Shown here piece after piece: positions 8,021 to 16,816 of a stretch of 64,000 nucleotides of DNA. The notes under the pieces were generated by a model. That model ran no database searches, was not told where the DNA came from, and worked only from the letters and a program-made list of their open reading frames with translations. This stretch comes from Candidatus Bipolaricaulota bacterium (lineage in GTDB: Bacteria > Bipolaricaulota > Bipolaricaulia > RBG-16-55-9 > DRXL01). Position numbers and translations under genes: made by a program. Where the stretch lies: the NCBI GenBank assembly GCA_025060395.1, contig JANXCC010000001.1, forward strand, positions 124,276 to 188,275. The letters are read 5' to 3'. The number at the start of each line of letters is the position of its first letter. The stretch's first letter is position 1.

Positions 8021-10078
8021 ATGAATCGAGCGTTTATGCAGAAGATCTTCTCCCCTCGCAGCATCGTTGTGATTGGGGTCTCAGAGCGTCCGGATAACCT
8101 CGCGCGCTTTATCATCGCGAACCTACGGACTTTCGGATATAAGGGCGCTCTCTACGCGGTGGGGCGTCAGCCCGGACGCGTCTATGACGTCCCTATTGTG
8201 ACATCGCTCGATGAAGTCCCCGATGAGCTCGATCTTGCGGTCATCCTCACCCCAGCAGAGACCGTCCCTGCGCTTGTCGACGCCTGTGGACGCAAGGGGA
8301 TTAGACAGATCGTCATTGAGTCTGGCGGCTTTAGCGAATTCTCTGAGCACGGGCGCCACCTCGAAGAAGAACTCAAACGCAGAGCGCTGCGCTGGGGCAT
8401 CCGTTTCGTCGGCCCAAACTGTATCAGTGTGATCAATCTTGATGGAGGGCTCTGCCTGCCCTTCCCCCCTATTGACCCACACAGCACGCGGCGTGGAAAC
8501 GCTTCGGTCATCTCCCAGAGCGGAGGCATCTCCATCACGTATCTCGATAAGCTCTCTGCGGCTGGGGTCGGCGTTAGCAAGGTGATCAGCATCGGCAACA
8601 AGGCCGACCTCAACGAGATAGATTATCTAGAATATCTCATAGAAGACCCCGCGACCCGGATAATCTGTCTCTATTTGGAGTCTCTGAGCGACGGGCGACG
8701 CTTGATGGAGCTGGCGCGTTCCTCTCCAAAACCCATCATCGTGCACAAGGCCAATCGCGGTCAAGCAAGTCAGAGTATTGCGTTCTCGCATACGGCGGCG
8801 CTGGCTAGCGATGATCGCGTTGTGACGGGGGCGTTTTGCCAGGCCGGTATCTTGCGAGCCGAGAGCTTCTCTGAAGCTGTAGCAATGGCTCAGGGGCTGA
8901 CTCTGCCACCTGTGCGCGGCGATACGCTCGTGATCATCTCACGGTCAGGGGGCCATGCAGTCGTCGCCGCCGATGCCGCAGAGCGCTACGGCTTCTGCCT
9001 GGCAGAGTTGCCGCACGAACTCTCCGAAAAGATCCGAGCGCTCTTCCGCGCCGATGTCATCCGCCTCACCAATCCCATAGATCTGGGGACGATCTTCGAC
9101 TTCGATCTCTATGCCCATATCGTCGAAGAATGCCTGCAGGCCCTTCGCCCCCATGCCATTGTGCTCATCAATACGTACAGCGTCCTGGAAGCGAAGCGAG
9201 CGCGCAGGCTCGCCCATCGCGTCGAAGAGATTATGAATGATTCAGGAACCCCTATCGCGCTATGTGTCTTCGCCCAAGGGGATGAAGCGCGTGAGCTGCA
9301 ACGCGAGCTGCGCATCCCAGTCTTCAGGGAGATCGAATCAGCAATGTGCGCTCTTGCAGCTTCGCGCCGTTGGCATCAACAGCGAGCACGACGCCGTGCA
9401 TGTCCGACGCTCGTCGCCTCGACACAAGCTCGACTTCCGCTCTCGGGAGGACGAGTGCTCACGACTGATCGAGCACTGCAGCTCTGTCGCGAATATGGGA
9501 TTCCCGTGGCGCCGTGGGAGGCCGTAGAGACCCCTGTGGCTGCGGTGCGCGCGGCGGAGCGGCTCGGGTATCCTGTTGCGCTAAAAGTTCTCTCTGCTGA
9601 GATAACCCATAAGACGGAGGTGGGCGGGGTTGTGCTCAATCTCTCAGACGCTGACGCTGTGCACCATGCCGCGCAGTCTTTGCTGACGCGCTTCCCAACA
9701 GAGCTCATAGTGCAACGAATGGTCCCTAACGGTGTTGAGCTGATTGTAGGAGGCAAGCGCGATCAGACTTTTGGGCCGGTGGTGATGGTGGGTTTTGGGG
9801 GAATCTTCACGGAGATATTCGACGATGTCGCGTTTCGTGTGGCCCCGCTCACTACCGAAGACGCTGACGATATGCTCGCCGAGCTGCGTGGACGGTCTTT
9901 GTTAGAGAAAGTGCGTGGCCGAGAAGCTCTCGACCGGGCGGCGATCATTCAGACAATTCTGACGATCTCCCAAATGATACTAGAGAACGAATCGCTCGTG
10001 GAGATCGAGATCAACCCATTAGTAGCGTTGCTCTCAGGGGTCTGGGCAGTCGATGCGCGCGGGATGTTGCAGTCATAG
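8021..10078 (+). CDS. acyl-CoA synthetase (NDP-forming), paralogue 1
   Basis: ADP-forming acetate/acyl-CoA ligase: acyl-CoA + ADP + Pi gives acid + CoA + ATP. Order: CoA-binding Rossmann domain (FSPRSIVVIGVSERPDN), two succinyl-CoA-ligase-like domains (FVGPNCISVIN; SQSGGISITYLDK; phospho-histidine motif FSHTAALAS) and a C-terminal ATP-grasp domain (YPVALKVLSAEITHKTEVGGV; GFGGIFTE; EINPLVAL). All parts are fused, as in bacterial Acd enzymes. The reading frame opens with TTG at 7985, two bases after the cyclase stop. I prefer ATG 8021 (685 residues), but neither start has a clear ribosome site. It is probably cotranscribed with the cyclase. The sequence around the catalytic His (SHTAA rather than SHTGA) differs slightly from paralogue 2. 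Confidence 0.85.
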   Translation: MNRAFMQKIFSPRSIVVIGVSERPDNLARFIIANLRTFGYKGALYAVGRQPGRVYDVPIVTSLDEVPDELDLAVILTPAETVPALVDACGRKGIRQIVIESGGFSEFSEHGRHLEEELKRRALRWGIRFVGPNCISVINLDGGLCLPFPPIDPHSTRRGNASVISQSGGISITYLDKLSAAGVGVSKVISIGNKADLNEIDYLEYLIEDPATRIICLYLESLSDGRRLMELARSSPKPIIVHKANRGQASQSIAFSHTAALASDDRVVTGAFCQAGILRAESFSEAVAMAQGLTLPPVRGDTLVIISRSGGHAVVAADAAERYGFCLAELPHELSEKIRALFRADVIRLTNPIDLGTIFDFDLYAHIVEECLQALRPHAIVLINTYSVLEAKRARRLAHRVEEIMNDSGTPIALCVFAQGDEARELQRELRIPVFREIESAMCALAASRRWHQQRARRRACPTLVASTQARLPLSGGRVLTTDRALQLCREYGIPVAPWEAVETPVAAVRAAERLGYPVALKVLSAEITHKTEVGGVVLNLSDADAVHHAAQSLLTRFPTELIVQRMVPNGVELIVGGKRDQTFGPVVMVGFGGIFTEIFDDVAFRVAPLTTEDADDMLAELRGRSLLEKVRGREALDRAAIIQTILTISQMILENESLVEIEINPLVALLSGVWAVDARGMLQS

Positions 10079-10114
10079 CTGACACCAGTGTCCTTAAGAG
10101 TTAGCCTACCAACT

Positions 10115-11422
10115 TCATTTCTGTGAGGCCTTGGCGAGCTCGGACTGCACAAGCGCTGGGATCCCCGCAGGATCGAGTGAGATCATTCGGGTGCTGTCGT
10201 CATAAGTGAGCAACTCCGCGTAGCGTCCCCAAGTTATTGCAATATCAAGTTGACGCTCTGCCTCCTCTGAGTGCAACTTGGACTTGAGAGCTGAGAGCAC
10301 GACGTCACGCGACAACCGATGGTTCTCCACAGCCCAGAGCATCTCCAATAGCCAGCTAAAGAGAGGTAGCCGTCGGATACGGCTACTAAAGATCTCCTTG
10401 CGCGCTCGGATGCTCGCCTCAGCGAATGCTTGGCCTAACGGCGTCAACGCGATATCCCCGTGAGCAATGGTGACAAACCCTAACAGTTCGGCAGCGTCTG
10501 CTAAGGAGAGCAGCGCGTCGGAGCTTAGGGCAAGCTCCTCAGAAAGCCGATAGAGATCGGCGTGAGGGGTCTCATCGAGGCGCTCAAGGAGACTTGCCAG
10601 CTTATTCAAGCTGATAGAGGGAAGGGTGTGGAGGTGGTCTAGCTCGACGGGCTCTGGCGGTGTCTGCCCGGCGAGAAGCGCATAGACGTGGTCTACAGTC
10701 TCGAGGAACGGGGTGGCCTTGCGTGATCTTGGATGGGGTAACTCTACTCGCAAGTCTGCAATGATTCGTCCAGGGCCCTTGTCCATCACCACAACCCGAT
10801 CCGCCATGAAGACGGCTTCTTCGATACTATGGGTGACCATCAAGATGGCGCGCGTTGGGATCTGGCCTTGTGTCCACAGCTCGAGCAACTCGCCGCGGAG
10901 GGCTTCCGCGCTGAGCACATCGAGAGCTGAGAAGGGTTCATCAAGACAGAGCAACTCCGGCTCAACGGCCATAGCGCGCGCAAAGCCCACTTTCTGGCGC
11001 ATACCACCGGAAAGCTCTCGAGGATACGCGTTTTCGAAGCCATCCAATCCCACACGATCGAGGAGTTCAACAGCTCACTGCGCGCAGAGCTGCGGGGGCA
11101 TTCCACGAGCTTTGAGCGCGACTTCTACGTTCTCTTGAGCAGTTAGCCACGGAAAGAGCGCGAACATTTGAAAGACGATAGTCGCATGAGGGTTGACCCC
11201 GGTCAGCACCGTTCCACGATACAATACCTCGCCGCTAGTGGGGCGCTGCAGCCCAGTGATAATACGCAACAACGTGCTCTTGCCACATCCCGAAGGTCCG
11301 ACGAGCGTCACAAATTCCCCTTCGCAGATCGTGAGATTAATATCTTCAACGGCAGTAAACTGCCGCGGAGGTGTGCCGTAGGCTTGCGTGACATGTCGCA
11401 GCTCCAGCAAGGGCACAGCCAT
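10115..11422 (-). pseudogene. nitrate/sulfonate-type ABC transporter ATPase interrupted by one in-frame TGA
   Basis: Normal start at ATG 11422 (MAVPLLELRHVTQAYG) with Walker A GPSGCGKST. The frame then meets TGA at 11075-11077, between PPQLCAQ and AVELLDRVGLDGFE. Without any shift the same frame continues through signature LSGGMRQ, Walker B LLCLDEP, the H-loop (MVTHS) and the extra C-terminal AAA-associated domain found in tauB/ssuB/nrt-like ATPases. The missing residue is usually charged (Arg/Lys/Glu) in the family, so CGA to TGA is the simplest change. Either a young pseudogene or a sequence error. It lies 3 bases after its permease partner. Confidence 0.8.
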
Positions 11423-11425
11423 AGC

Positions 11426-13122
11426 TCACTCCAGATGATACCGTTCTTCTGCAAGACGGTATAAGCGCCGCCAAAAAAGCCTGTTGATCGAGACGACTGT
11501 AACGACCATACTGAGCGTCGCTGCCAAAAGTAACGAATACTCTCCTGCCGCGGTGGCGTGAGCAATCACCGCGCCGATCCCTATCGTATGCATCACTCGA
11601 TCTCCCAATTCGATATATTCCGCGACGATGCTGGCGTTCCACGCACCACCGCTAGCTGTAATCGCACCCGTGATAATATACGGAAAAAGCGCGGGCAAGA
11701 CCAACGTGCGCCAGCGCTCCCATCGCCCTAGATGGAGGAGCACCGTTGTATATTTGAGATCCTGGGAAATCGCTGCTGCCCCAGCGATGACATTGAAGAC
11801 ACATACCATTGGGTGCCTATAAGCATCAAGAGCATAGCCGAGAGAGTAAGTCCCCCTGGGAGCTCAAGACACAACACAGCCAAGATAGGGAAGAATGCTG
11901 TAGCCGGCACAGAGGCTGCAATCTGAACCAGGGGCTGCAGCCACGCCGCCCAGCGCAGGTTCATCCCGATGAGCACTCCTACGGGCACTGTCCATGCGAG
12001 AGCTAGTGCTAATGCCACGCTGACTCGCAGCAGCGTCGCTCCGAGCCCAAGCGCGATTACGCCCCAGTGCTCGAGCGAGACCTGGGTCAGCACCTCGAAA
12101 GCGCGATAGGCCCCTATGAGTAAGCCTACGCCCCCAAGTCCCCAGAGTATCCTCTCTCCCCATGAACTTTCAGGTGCAGCTTGCAGCTCCCGCAGAGCTA
12201 GGCGTCCAAGCAGCGCATCGAAACGCTCAAAGATTGGTCTCCACCAATGTTCGCTTAGCCATCGCACAAGCCGCGAGCTCCGGAGAGCTTCATAAAACCA
12301 CGAACTAGGAGGCCGCTCACCCTCAACCATCTCGAGCTTAAAGCGATTCCCCCACGCCAACAACGGCCGCCACACCAATTGATCGAAGAGCACAATCACA
12401 AATATCAACGCACCGATGCCCCATCCCAGCGCTCCATAGTTGCCTTGCATGACAGCTTCATGAATATACGCTCCTAAGCCGGGAAGACGAAAATCGCGCT
12501 CACCAACAGTGAACGCCTCCGCAGCCATCAAGAAGAACCATCCGCCAGCCCAGCTCATCATGCTGTTCCAGATTAAGCTCAAGGCAGCGAAGGGCAACTC
12601 TAAAAGCCGAAAACACATCCAACGGTTCCAGCCAAAGATCATACTGACTTCGCGCAATTCGTTGGGAATGGTCTTCAGGGATTGATACCACGCAAACGTG
12701 AGGTTCCATACTTGACTCGTGAAGATGAGCACGATCGAGGCGAGTTCTGTGGCGACCCGCGTGGGCAAGAGAGCGCTGAAGCTCAGCAGTACCACGGGCA
12801 GAAACGAGAGGATAGGGACGCTCTGGAGCACATCGAGCAACGGCAAGAGAATCTGTTCCGCACGACGGCTCCGCGCCGCTGCTGACCCGTAGGTGAACGT
12901 AAAAAGCAACGAGAGCCCATACGCGGCGATGACTCGCCCTACCGAAAGCAAAGCGTACCAGGGTAAGGCAGCAGGAGCCAGCGAGATCTCAGGGCCTCCG
13001 ATGATGGCAGAGGTCCTGAAAGCCAGCTGCACACCTCCGTAGATGAGCACCCCGATGATGGCTAAGACGACGAGATCGCCCCAGCTCACGAGGCCTCGTG
13101 CAGGCTGCTCCAGCTTAAACAA
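11426..13122 (-). pseudogene. double-domain ABC permease with a one-base frameshift
   Basis: Fused nitrate/taurine-type permease: two binding-protein-dependent membrane domains joined by a linker (about residues 1-230 and 330-570). The first 440 or so residues read from TTG 13122 to the motif LIGTQWYV, after which the frame runs into nonsense and stops at 11728. The family continuation FNVIAGAAAISQDL-TGAITASGGAWNASIV is present one frame over, ending at 11426. The break maps to about 11808-11818, where TATGTGTCTTC lacks one base. No substrate-binding protein is adjacent, so the substrate is unknown. Two lesions in two neighbouring genes suggest real decay. Confidence 0.8.
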
Positions 13123-13141
13123 ATCAGAACTTATTTCGTAG

Positions 13142-13217
13142 TCGGAGAGGCGGGATTTGAACCCGCGACCTCACGGTCCCGAACCGTGCGCGCTGAACCA
13201 GGCTGCGCCACTCTCCG
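13142..13217 (-). tRNA. tRNA-Pro (anticodon CGG)
   Basis: Minus-strand cloverleaf with acceptor CGGAGAG/CTCTCCG, anticodon stem CACGG/CCGTG and loop TTCGGGA (anticodon CGG, codon CCG). T arm is GCGGG-TTCAAAT-CCCGC and the discriminator is A. CCA is not encoded. It lies alone between the ABC permease and the HtrA protease gene, 66 bases after the latter's stop. Confidence 0.95.
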
Positions 13218-13283
13218 AAGACTTTGACGCCTTACTTATGCGCCCGATACAAAATTATATCGAGATCAGTAGAGTTTGCAACG

Positions 13284-14858
13284 CTAGCGCAACGGGACAA
13301 ACCGCGTGTTGCCACCACCTCGCGGGATGATCGTCACAACAACGCGAGCATCGTCAGGAAGCTCGCTCACAAATCTGTTCCAATCGTCTAAAGTCTTAAT
13401 CGGCTGACGATTGATCTCAATGATCAGATCGCCGACCTGGAGCCCGGCCCAGAATGCGCGGCTCCCCGGCTGCACCTCGCTGATAACGACGCCCTCAGCT
13501 GTGCTGGGCAAATTGAGTTGCCTTGCAAGCTCCGGGGTAAGAGCTTGGACCTTCAGCCCGAATTTTTCGATGCCTTGCCCCTGAGGAATGAGCTGATCCG
13601 GCACACTAGGAGCCCCCATCAGAGCCTGCTCGCTAGGGCGTTCCCCAAGAGTGATTTCAACTGTCTGCCGAGCCCCATTGCGCAAGATCTCGAGCTGCAC
13701 TTTCGAGCCCACCGGACGGTACATGATCTCTTGCTGCAGTTCTGAGATGCGCTTGACGGGCTTGCCGTCTACGCTCAGTACGATATCGCCCCGCTGCAAG
13801 ATCCCGTACGAGGGGCCATCAGGGCGCACATCAGCAATTAAGACGCCCGAATAGGGCTCAACCCCAAACCCCGGCGCAATCTCTTCGGTCAGTTCCTGGA
13901 TGACGACGCCAAGCCACGCCCGTGTCACCTTCCCCGAGGCGATCAAGCTGGGCAGCACCCGCAACGCCGCGTTGATAGGGATCGCGAAGTTGATCCCTTC
14001 AGCGTTGACGGCGATTGCCGTGTTGATACCGATGACACGTCCCAACGCATCGAGCAGGGGGCCACCAGAATTACCGGGATTGATAGCTGCGTCAGTTTGG
14101 ATCATATCTTGGAACCGCCCTGAACCATCGGGCTTGGGGAAGTCTCGATGGAGCGCACTGATGATCCCCGCTGTTACAGTATGCTGGAAGCCCAGGGGGT
14201 TCCCAATAGCAATGACCCAGTCGCCGATCTCGATCTTGTCGGAGTCGCCCAGCTCAACGGTGGGAAGCTGCTCGACGTTAGGGCCCTTGGGGCGCACAAC
14301 GGCGACATCGAGAAACGCGTCACCGCCGATGAGTTCCCCTTCAAAAGAGCGCCCTTCAGGAAGCGTCACACGAATGCTAGTAGCATTCTCCACAACGTGA
14401 TTGTTCGTGATGATCACTTTCTGGCCTTGATAGTCGATGATGAAGCCGCTGCCGAGCGAACGCTCGATCCCGCGATGCGGATCGAACGGGTCCCCAAAGA
14501 AGCGTCGCCAGAAGGGGTCATCTAAGAAGTGCTCAAACGGGCTGCGGATCGAGCTCTGTTTGATCACCTCGAGCTGGACGACGGCAGGGCCAGCTTTCTT
14601 AATAGCTGTCTTGACGGCGTTTTGCCCCGCAGCGATGATCAGCTGCTCGATCTGTTCCTTGGTCAACTGGGAGAAGATATCTGTGATGGGCTCGGTGGCT
14701 TGTGCCAGAGCCGTCGTTGGAGCCCGAGGAGACACTTGCTCGCTCACCGATGGCATTTGTGGCACTGAAGGGGTCTGACGATGTAATGCCCAATCTATGG
14801 CAACGCCGGCCACGATGGCCAATGCTATGACACTCACGATGAGTATCGCTTTCTTCAT
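13284..14858 (-). CDS. HtrA/DegP-type periplasmic serine protease
   Basis: Envelope protein quality-control protease. An N-terminal hydrophobic segment (residues 1-22) acts as signal or anchor. The trypsin-like domain has the complete triad His154 (TNNHV), Asp184 (FLDVAVV) and Ser264 (NPGNSGGP). Two PDZ domains follow (about 300-390 and 415-515), the DegP/DegQ arrangement, in 524 residues. ATG 14858 is chosen over the upstream GTG-type reading because GGAGG lies 9 bases ahead and the hydrophobic segment then begins directly. It has its own promoter with a dyad in the spacer and a leader of about 90 bases. Confidence 0.92.
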   Translation of the reverse strand: MKKAILIVSVIALAIVAGVAIDWALHRQTPSVPQMPSVSEQVSPRAPTTALAQATEPITDIFSQLTKEQIEQLIIAAGQNAVKTAIKKAGPAVVQLEVIKQSSIRSPFEHFLDDPFWRRFFGDPFDPHRGIERSLGSGFIIDYQGQKVIITNNHVVENATSIRVTLPEGRSFEGELIGGDAFLDVAVVRPKGPNVEQLPTVELGDSDKIEIGDWVIAIGNPLGFQHTVTAGIISALHRDFPKPDGSGRFQDMIQTDAAINPGNSGGPLLDALGRVIGINTAIAVNAEGINFAIPINAALRVLPSLIASGKVTRAWLGVVIQELTEEIAPGFGVEPYSGVLIADVRPDGPSYGILQRGDIVLSVDGKPVKRISELQQEIMYRPVGSKVQLEILRNGARQTVEITLGERPSEQALMGAPSVPDQLIPQGQGIEKFGLKVQALTPELARQLNLPSTAEGVVISEVQPGSRAFWAGLQVGDLIIEINRQPIKTLDDWNRFVSELPDDARVVVTIIPRGGGNTRFVPLR

Positions 14859-14956
14859 AGAGTTCAACCTCCTGTAGACCAAGTTTCACCTGGACCGTTC
14901 GCCTTCGCCTGCCGTAAGCCGGCGAAGAAGAAAGTCAAGCGAGGCTTGCTGTGATT

Positions 14957-14985
14957 ATTATAGAGGGCTTCTTGAGCCCAGGCAA
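14957..14985 (-). promoter_or_regulatory. promoter of the HtrA gene with a dyad between -35 and -10
   Basis: TTGCCT (14980-14985), a 17-base spacer and TATAAT (14957-14962) on the minus strand. The spacer contains the inverted repeat GGGCT-N5-AGCCC, a place where a repressor could block polymerase. The same hairpin could instead serve as a weak end for the upstream ribD transcript, although it lacks a long T run. Confidence 0.6.
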
Positions 14986-15009
14986 TGGTACAGACTGATT
15001 ATGGAGAAC

Positions 15010-16131
15010 TTATGGAGGGACGGTGCTTTCTTTGTCCAGATAGGCTTCGTAGAGCACGTCCTCATCAAGCCGAGAGATTGTGATCTCCCTGAGCGAGATT
15101 GCTTCGCTCAAGCGCTCAATCCCAGTGCCGCCGACGGGGCCTGGGGCAGCTCGCCCTCCCACGATCTTGGGCGCGATTACGAAGAGCACTTTGTCCACCA
15201 GCCTTTCGCGTAAGAAGCTCCAAGCGATCTCAGCCCCTCCTTCAATGAGCACGCTGTCGATCTGCTCGTGAGCGAGTCTCTCTATCACGGCGTGAGGGTC
15301 GACGCGCCCGTCACGGGCGGGTAACTTCCAGATCTCTACGGAGGCGCGCCGTAGAGCCCGCTCTTTGTCAGAGGCAATCGCGTCAGTGGTCGCGAGAATC
15401 GTTCGGAGCTGATGGGCTGAACGCACGACCTGGGCCTCAAGAGGGAGACGCCCGCGTGAGTCGACCACAATGCGAATAGGATTGCGGGTCTTCTTCGCTA
15501 AGCGTGCTGTCAGCTGAGGGTCGTCAGCAAGAACCGTTTCAATGCCTACCAGAATCGCCCGATGGCGATGGCGTAGCTCATGTGCGAATTTTAAAGATCT
15601 CTGTGACGAGATCCATCGGGAGTCCCCAGCGCGCGTAGCAATCTTGCCGTCGGCAGTCATGGCCATCTTCAAGGTCACGAAGGGTCTTCCCGCGGTCTTG
15701 AACTTCAGATAGATCTCGTTGAGCTTACGTGCTTCGCGTTCTAAAAGCCCTTCGATCACTTCAATGCCCGCGCGCCGTAGAGCGTCAATGCCCCTACCGT
15801 TGATGCGCGGGTCAGGATCGCGCAGCGCGACAAAGACCCTCTTGATCCCCGCACGGATGATCTCGTCAGCACAAGGGGGGTTACGCTTTCCCGGGGCCGC
15901 GATGCAGGGCTCTAAATTTAAGTAGAGATCAGCGTTGTGGGCGAGCGCTCCTGCCCGCTGCAGAGCTACAAACTCAGCATGGGGGCTGCCGAACTCTTCG
16001 TGCCAGCCCTCACTCACGATAGTATTGTTTTTAACAATCACAGCTCCGACCATGGGATTAGGGCTGGTCCAGCCGGCACCGCGCTCGGCCAGCTCCAGGG
16101 CCCGACGCATAAAGTCTTGGGGGGACATCAT
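15010..16131 (-). CDS. ribD: bifunctional riboflavin biosynthesis deaminase/reductase
   Basis: Catalyses deamination of the pyrimidine ring and then reduction of the ribosyl side chain in riboflavin synthesis. The N-terminal cytidine-deaminase-like domain (1-145) has PNPMVGAVIV, zinc ligands in HAE and in the pair PCIAAPGKRNPPC. The C-terminal reductase domain (150-365) has TLKMAMTADGKIA and ILVGIETVLADDP. Length of 373 residues is typical. No riboflavin neighbours (ribE, ribBA, ribH) are adjacent and I see no FMN riboswitch. It begins 1 base after the yggT stop, so it is translated from a shared message. Confidence 0.93.
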   Translation of the reverse strand: MMSPQDFMRRALELAERGAGWTSPNPMVGAVIVKNNTIVSEGWHEEFGSPHAEFVALQRAGALAHNADLYLNLEPCIAAPGKRNPPCADEIIRAGIKRVFVALRDPDPRINGRGIDALRRAGIEVIEGLLEREARKLNEIYLKFKTAGRPFVTLKMAMTADGKIATRAGDSRWISSQRSLKFAHELRHRHRAILVGIETVLADDPQLTARLAKKTRNPIRIVVDSRGRLPLEAQVVRSAHQLRTILATTDAIASDKERALRRASVEIWKLPARDGRVDPHAVIERLAHEQIDSVLIEGGAEIAWSFLRERLVDKVLFVIAPKIVGGRAAPGPVGGTGIERLSEAISLREITISRLDEDVLYEAYLDKESTVPP

Positions 16132-16132
16132 A

Positions 16133-16435
16133 TCACGGTAATCTCAAGGCAAGTTCCAACAACGTGGGGATAGAAAATCTTTGCACAAGCACAAGCAAGA
16201 GGATGAGCACCATCGGCGAGAGATCAATTCCCACAGGCATGAAGCGCAATAGATAATATCGAATGGGCGCAAGCAACGGTTCCGTAACGGCATGTAAGAA
16301 CTGCACAATAGGGTTATACGGATTAGGCTGCACCCAACTGATCAAAGCCCGAATGATCACAACCCAAATATAGATCGTGATCGCCCAGTCCAGCACCGAG
16401 ACAAGAGCCACCACGAAGTTCCTGAGCATAAACAT
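16133..16435 (-). CDS. YggT family membrane protein
   Basis: 100 residues with two hydrophobic stretches (about 5-30 and 70-95) and the family core ALISWVQPNPYNPIVQFL-EPLLAPIRYYL. YggT proteins are small membrane proteins linked to cell division or osmotic tolerance; the mechanism is not settled. Two ATGs (16435 and 16429) are possible. A TATAAT (16441-16446) ends only five bases before the first ATG, so the message may be leaderless. Confidence 0.85.
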   Translation of the reverse strand: MFMLRNFVVALVSVLDWAITIYIWVVIIRALISWVQPNPYNPIVQFLHAVTEPLLAPIRYYLLRFMPVGIDLSPMVLILLLVLVQRFSIPTLLELALRLP

Positions 16436-16447
16436 ACACTATTATAC

Positions 16448-16482
16448 AAAAAAAGAGCTCGACGGCTGCAGCCGTCGAGCTC
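16448..16482 (-). terminator. rho-independent terminator, perfect 28-bp palindrome plus T7
   Basis: On the minus strand a perfect 14-bp inverted repeat (16455-16482, arms starting GAGCTCGACGGC) is followed directly by seven T. It lies 19 bases after the stop of the 92-residue gene and terminates the beta-helix operon. The next element is the TATAAT of yggT, so terminator and promoter abut. Confidence 0.88.
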
Positions 16483-16501
16483 AGCATGGTGGGCAAGTGA
16501 G

Positions 16502-16780
16502 CTACCTCTTCCCGGGTACAAACGCAACAGCGATATGGCGCAGCGCTCCTGCGGGAAGGGTCAGTCGCAGCTTCTTGTGCTGCCGCTCAACGCAGCCCTC
16601 AAGCTCCTTCCATTCCCCTCCTTCCCTCGCAAAGACGAAAACTCGAGTATGAGGCTCAGGAAGGGCCACGGTCACCTCGATCGCCTCGGAATCAAACCCC
16701 CCAAGCATCAAGTCGAGAAATTTTAAGGCCGTCGCTTCAGTGCGGACTACTGTGCTCAGCGCCTCCGTGCACGAATTCAT
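16502..16780 (-). CDS. small protein resembling the C-terminal module of the upstream beta-helix protein
   Basis: 92 residues, no signal peptide. No family recognised. Its second half (VFVFAREGGEWKELEGC, LTLPAGALRHIAVAF) parallels the last 60 residues of the neighbouring 780-residue protein (LLYFDRATGGWKRLDC, EIPVALLNAAPPIALA). I read this as the same small beta-sandwich module. The start is firm: GGAGG 9 bases before the ATG. It follows the beta-helix gene in the same direction (36-base gap) and is closed by the terminator at 16448-16482. It could be a soluble partner or a detached domain. Confidence 0.7.
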   Translation of the reverse strand: MNSCTEALSTVVRTEATALKFLDLMLGGFDSEAIEVTVALPEPHTRVFVFAREGGEWKELEGCVERQHKKLRLTLPAGALRHIAVAFVPGKR

Positions 16781-16816
16781 GCCTTGTTCCTCCTCTAAGA
16801 TAGCGCTTTTTTTTTG

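Noticed and set aside
11075-11077. Recoding of TGA as an amino acid or selenocysteine in the ABC ATPase
   Set aside because: Many genes in the window end with TGA (for example hdrB, hdrA, acsD), and the position is not an active site. A point mutation or sequence error is simpler.
15010-16500. FMN riboswitch upstream of ribD
   Set aside because: The gene follows yggT with one base between, and the short region upstream of yggT holds only a promoter-like TATAAT and the terminator.
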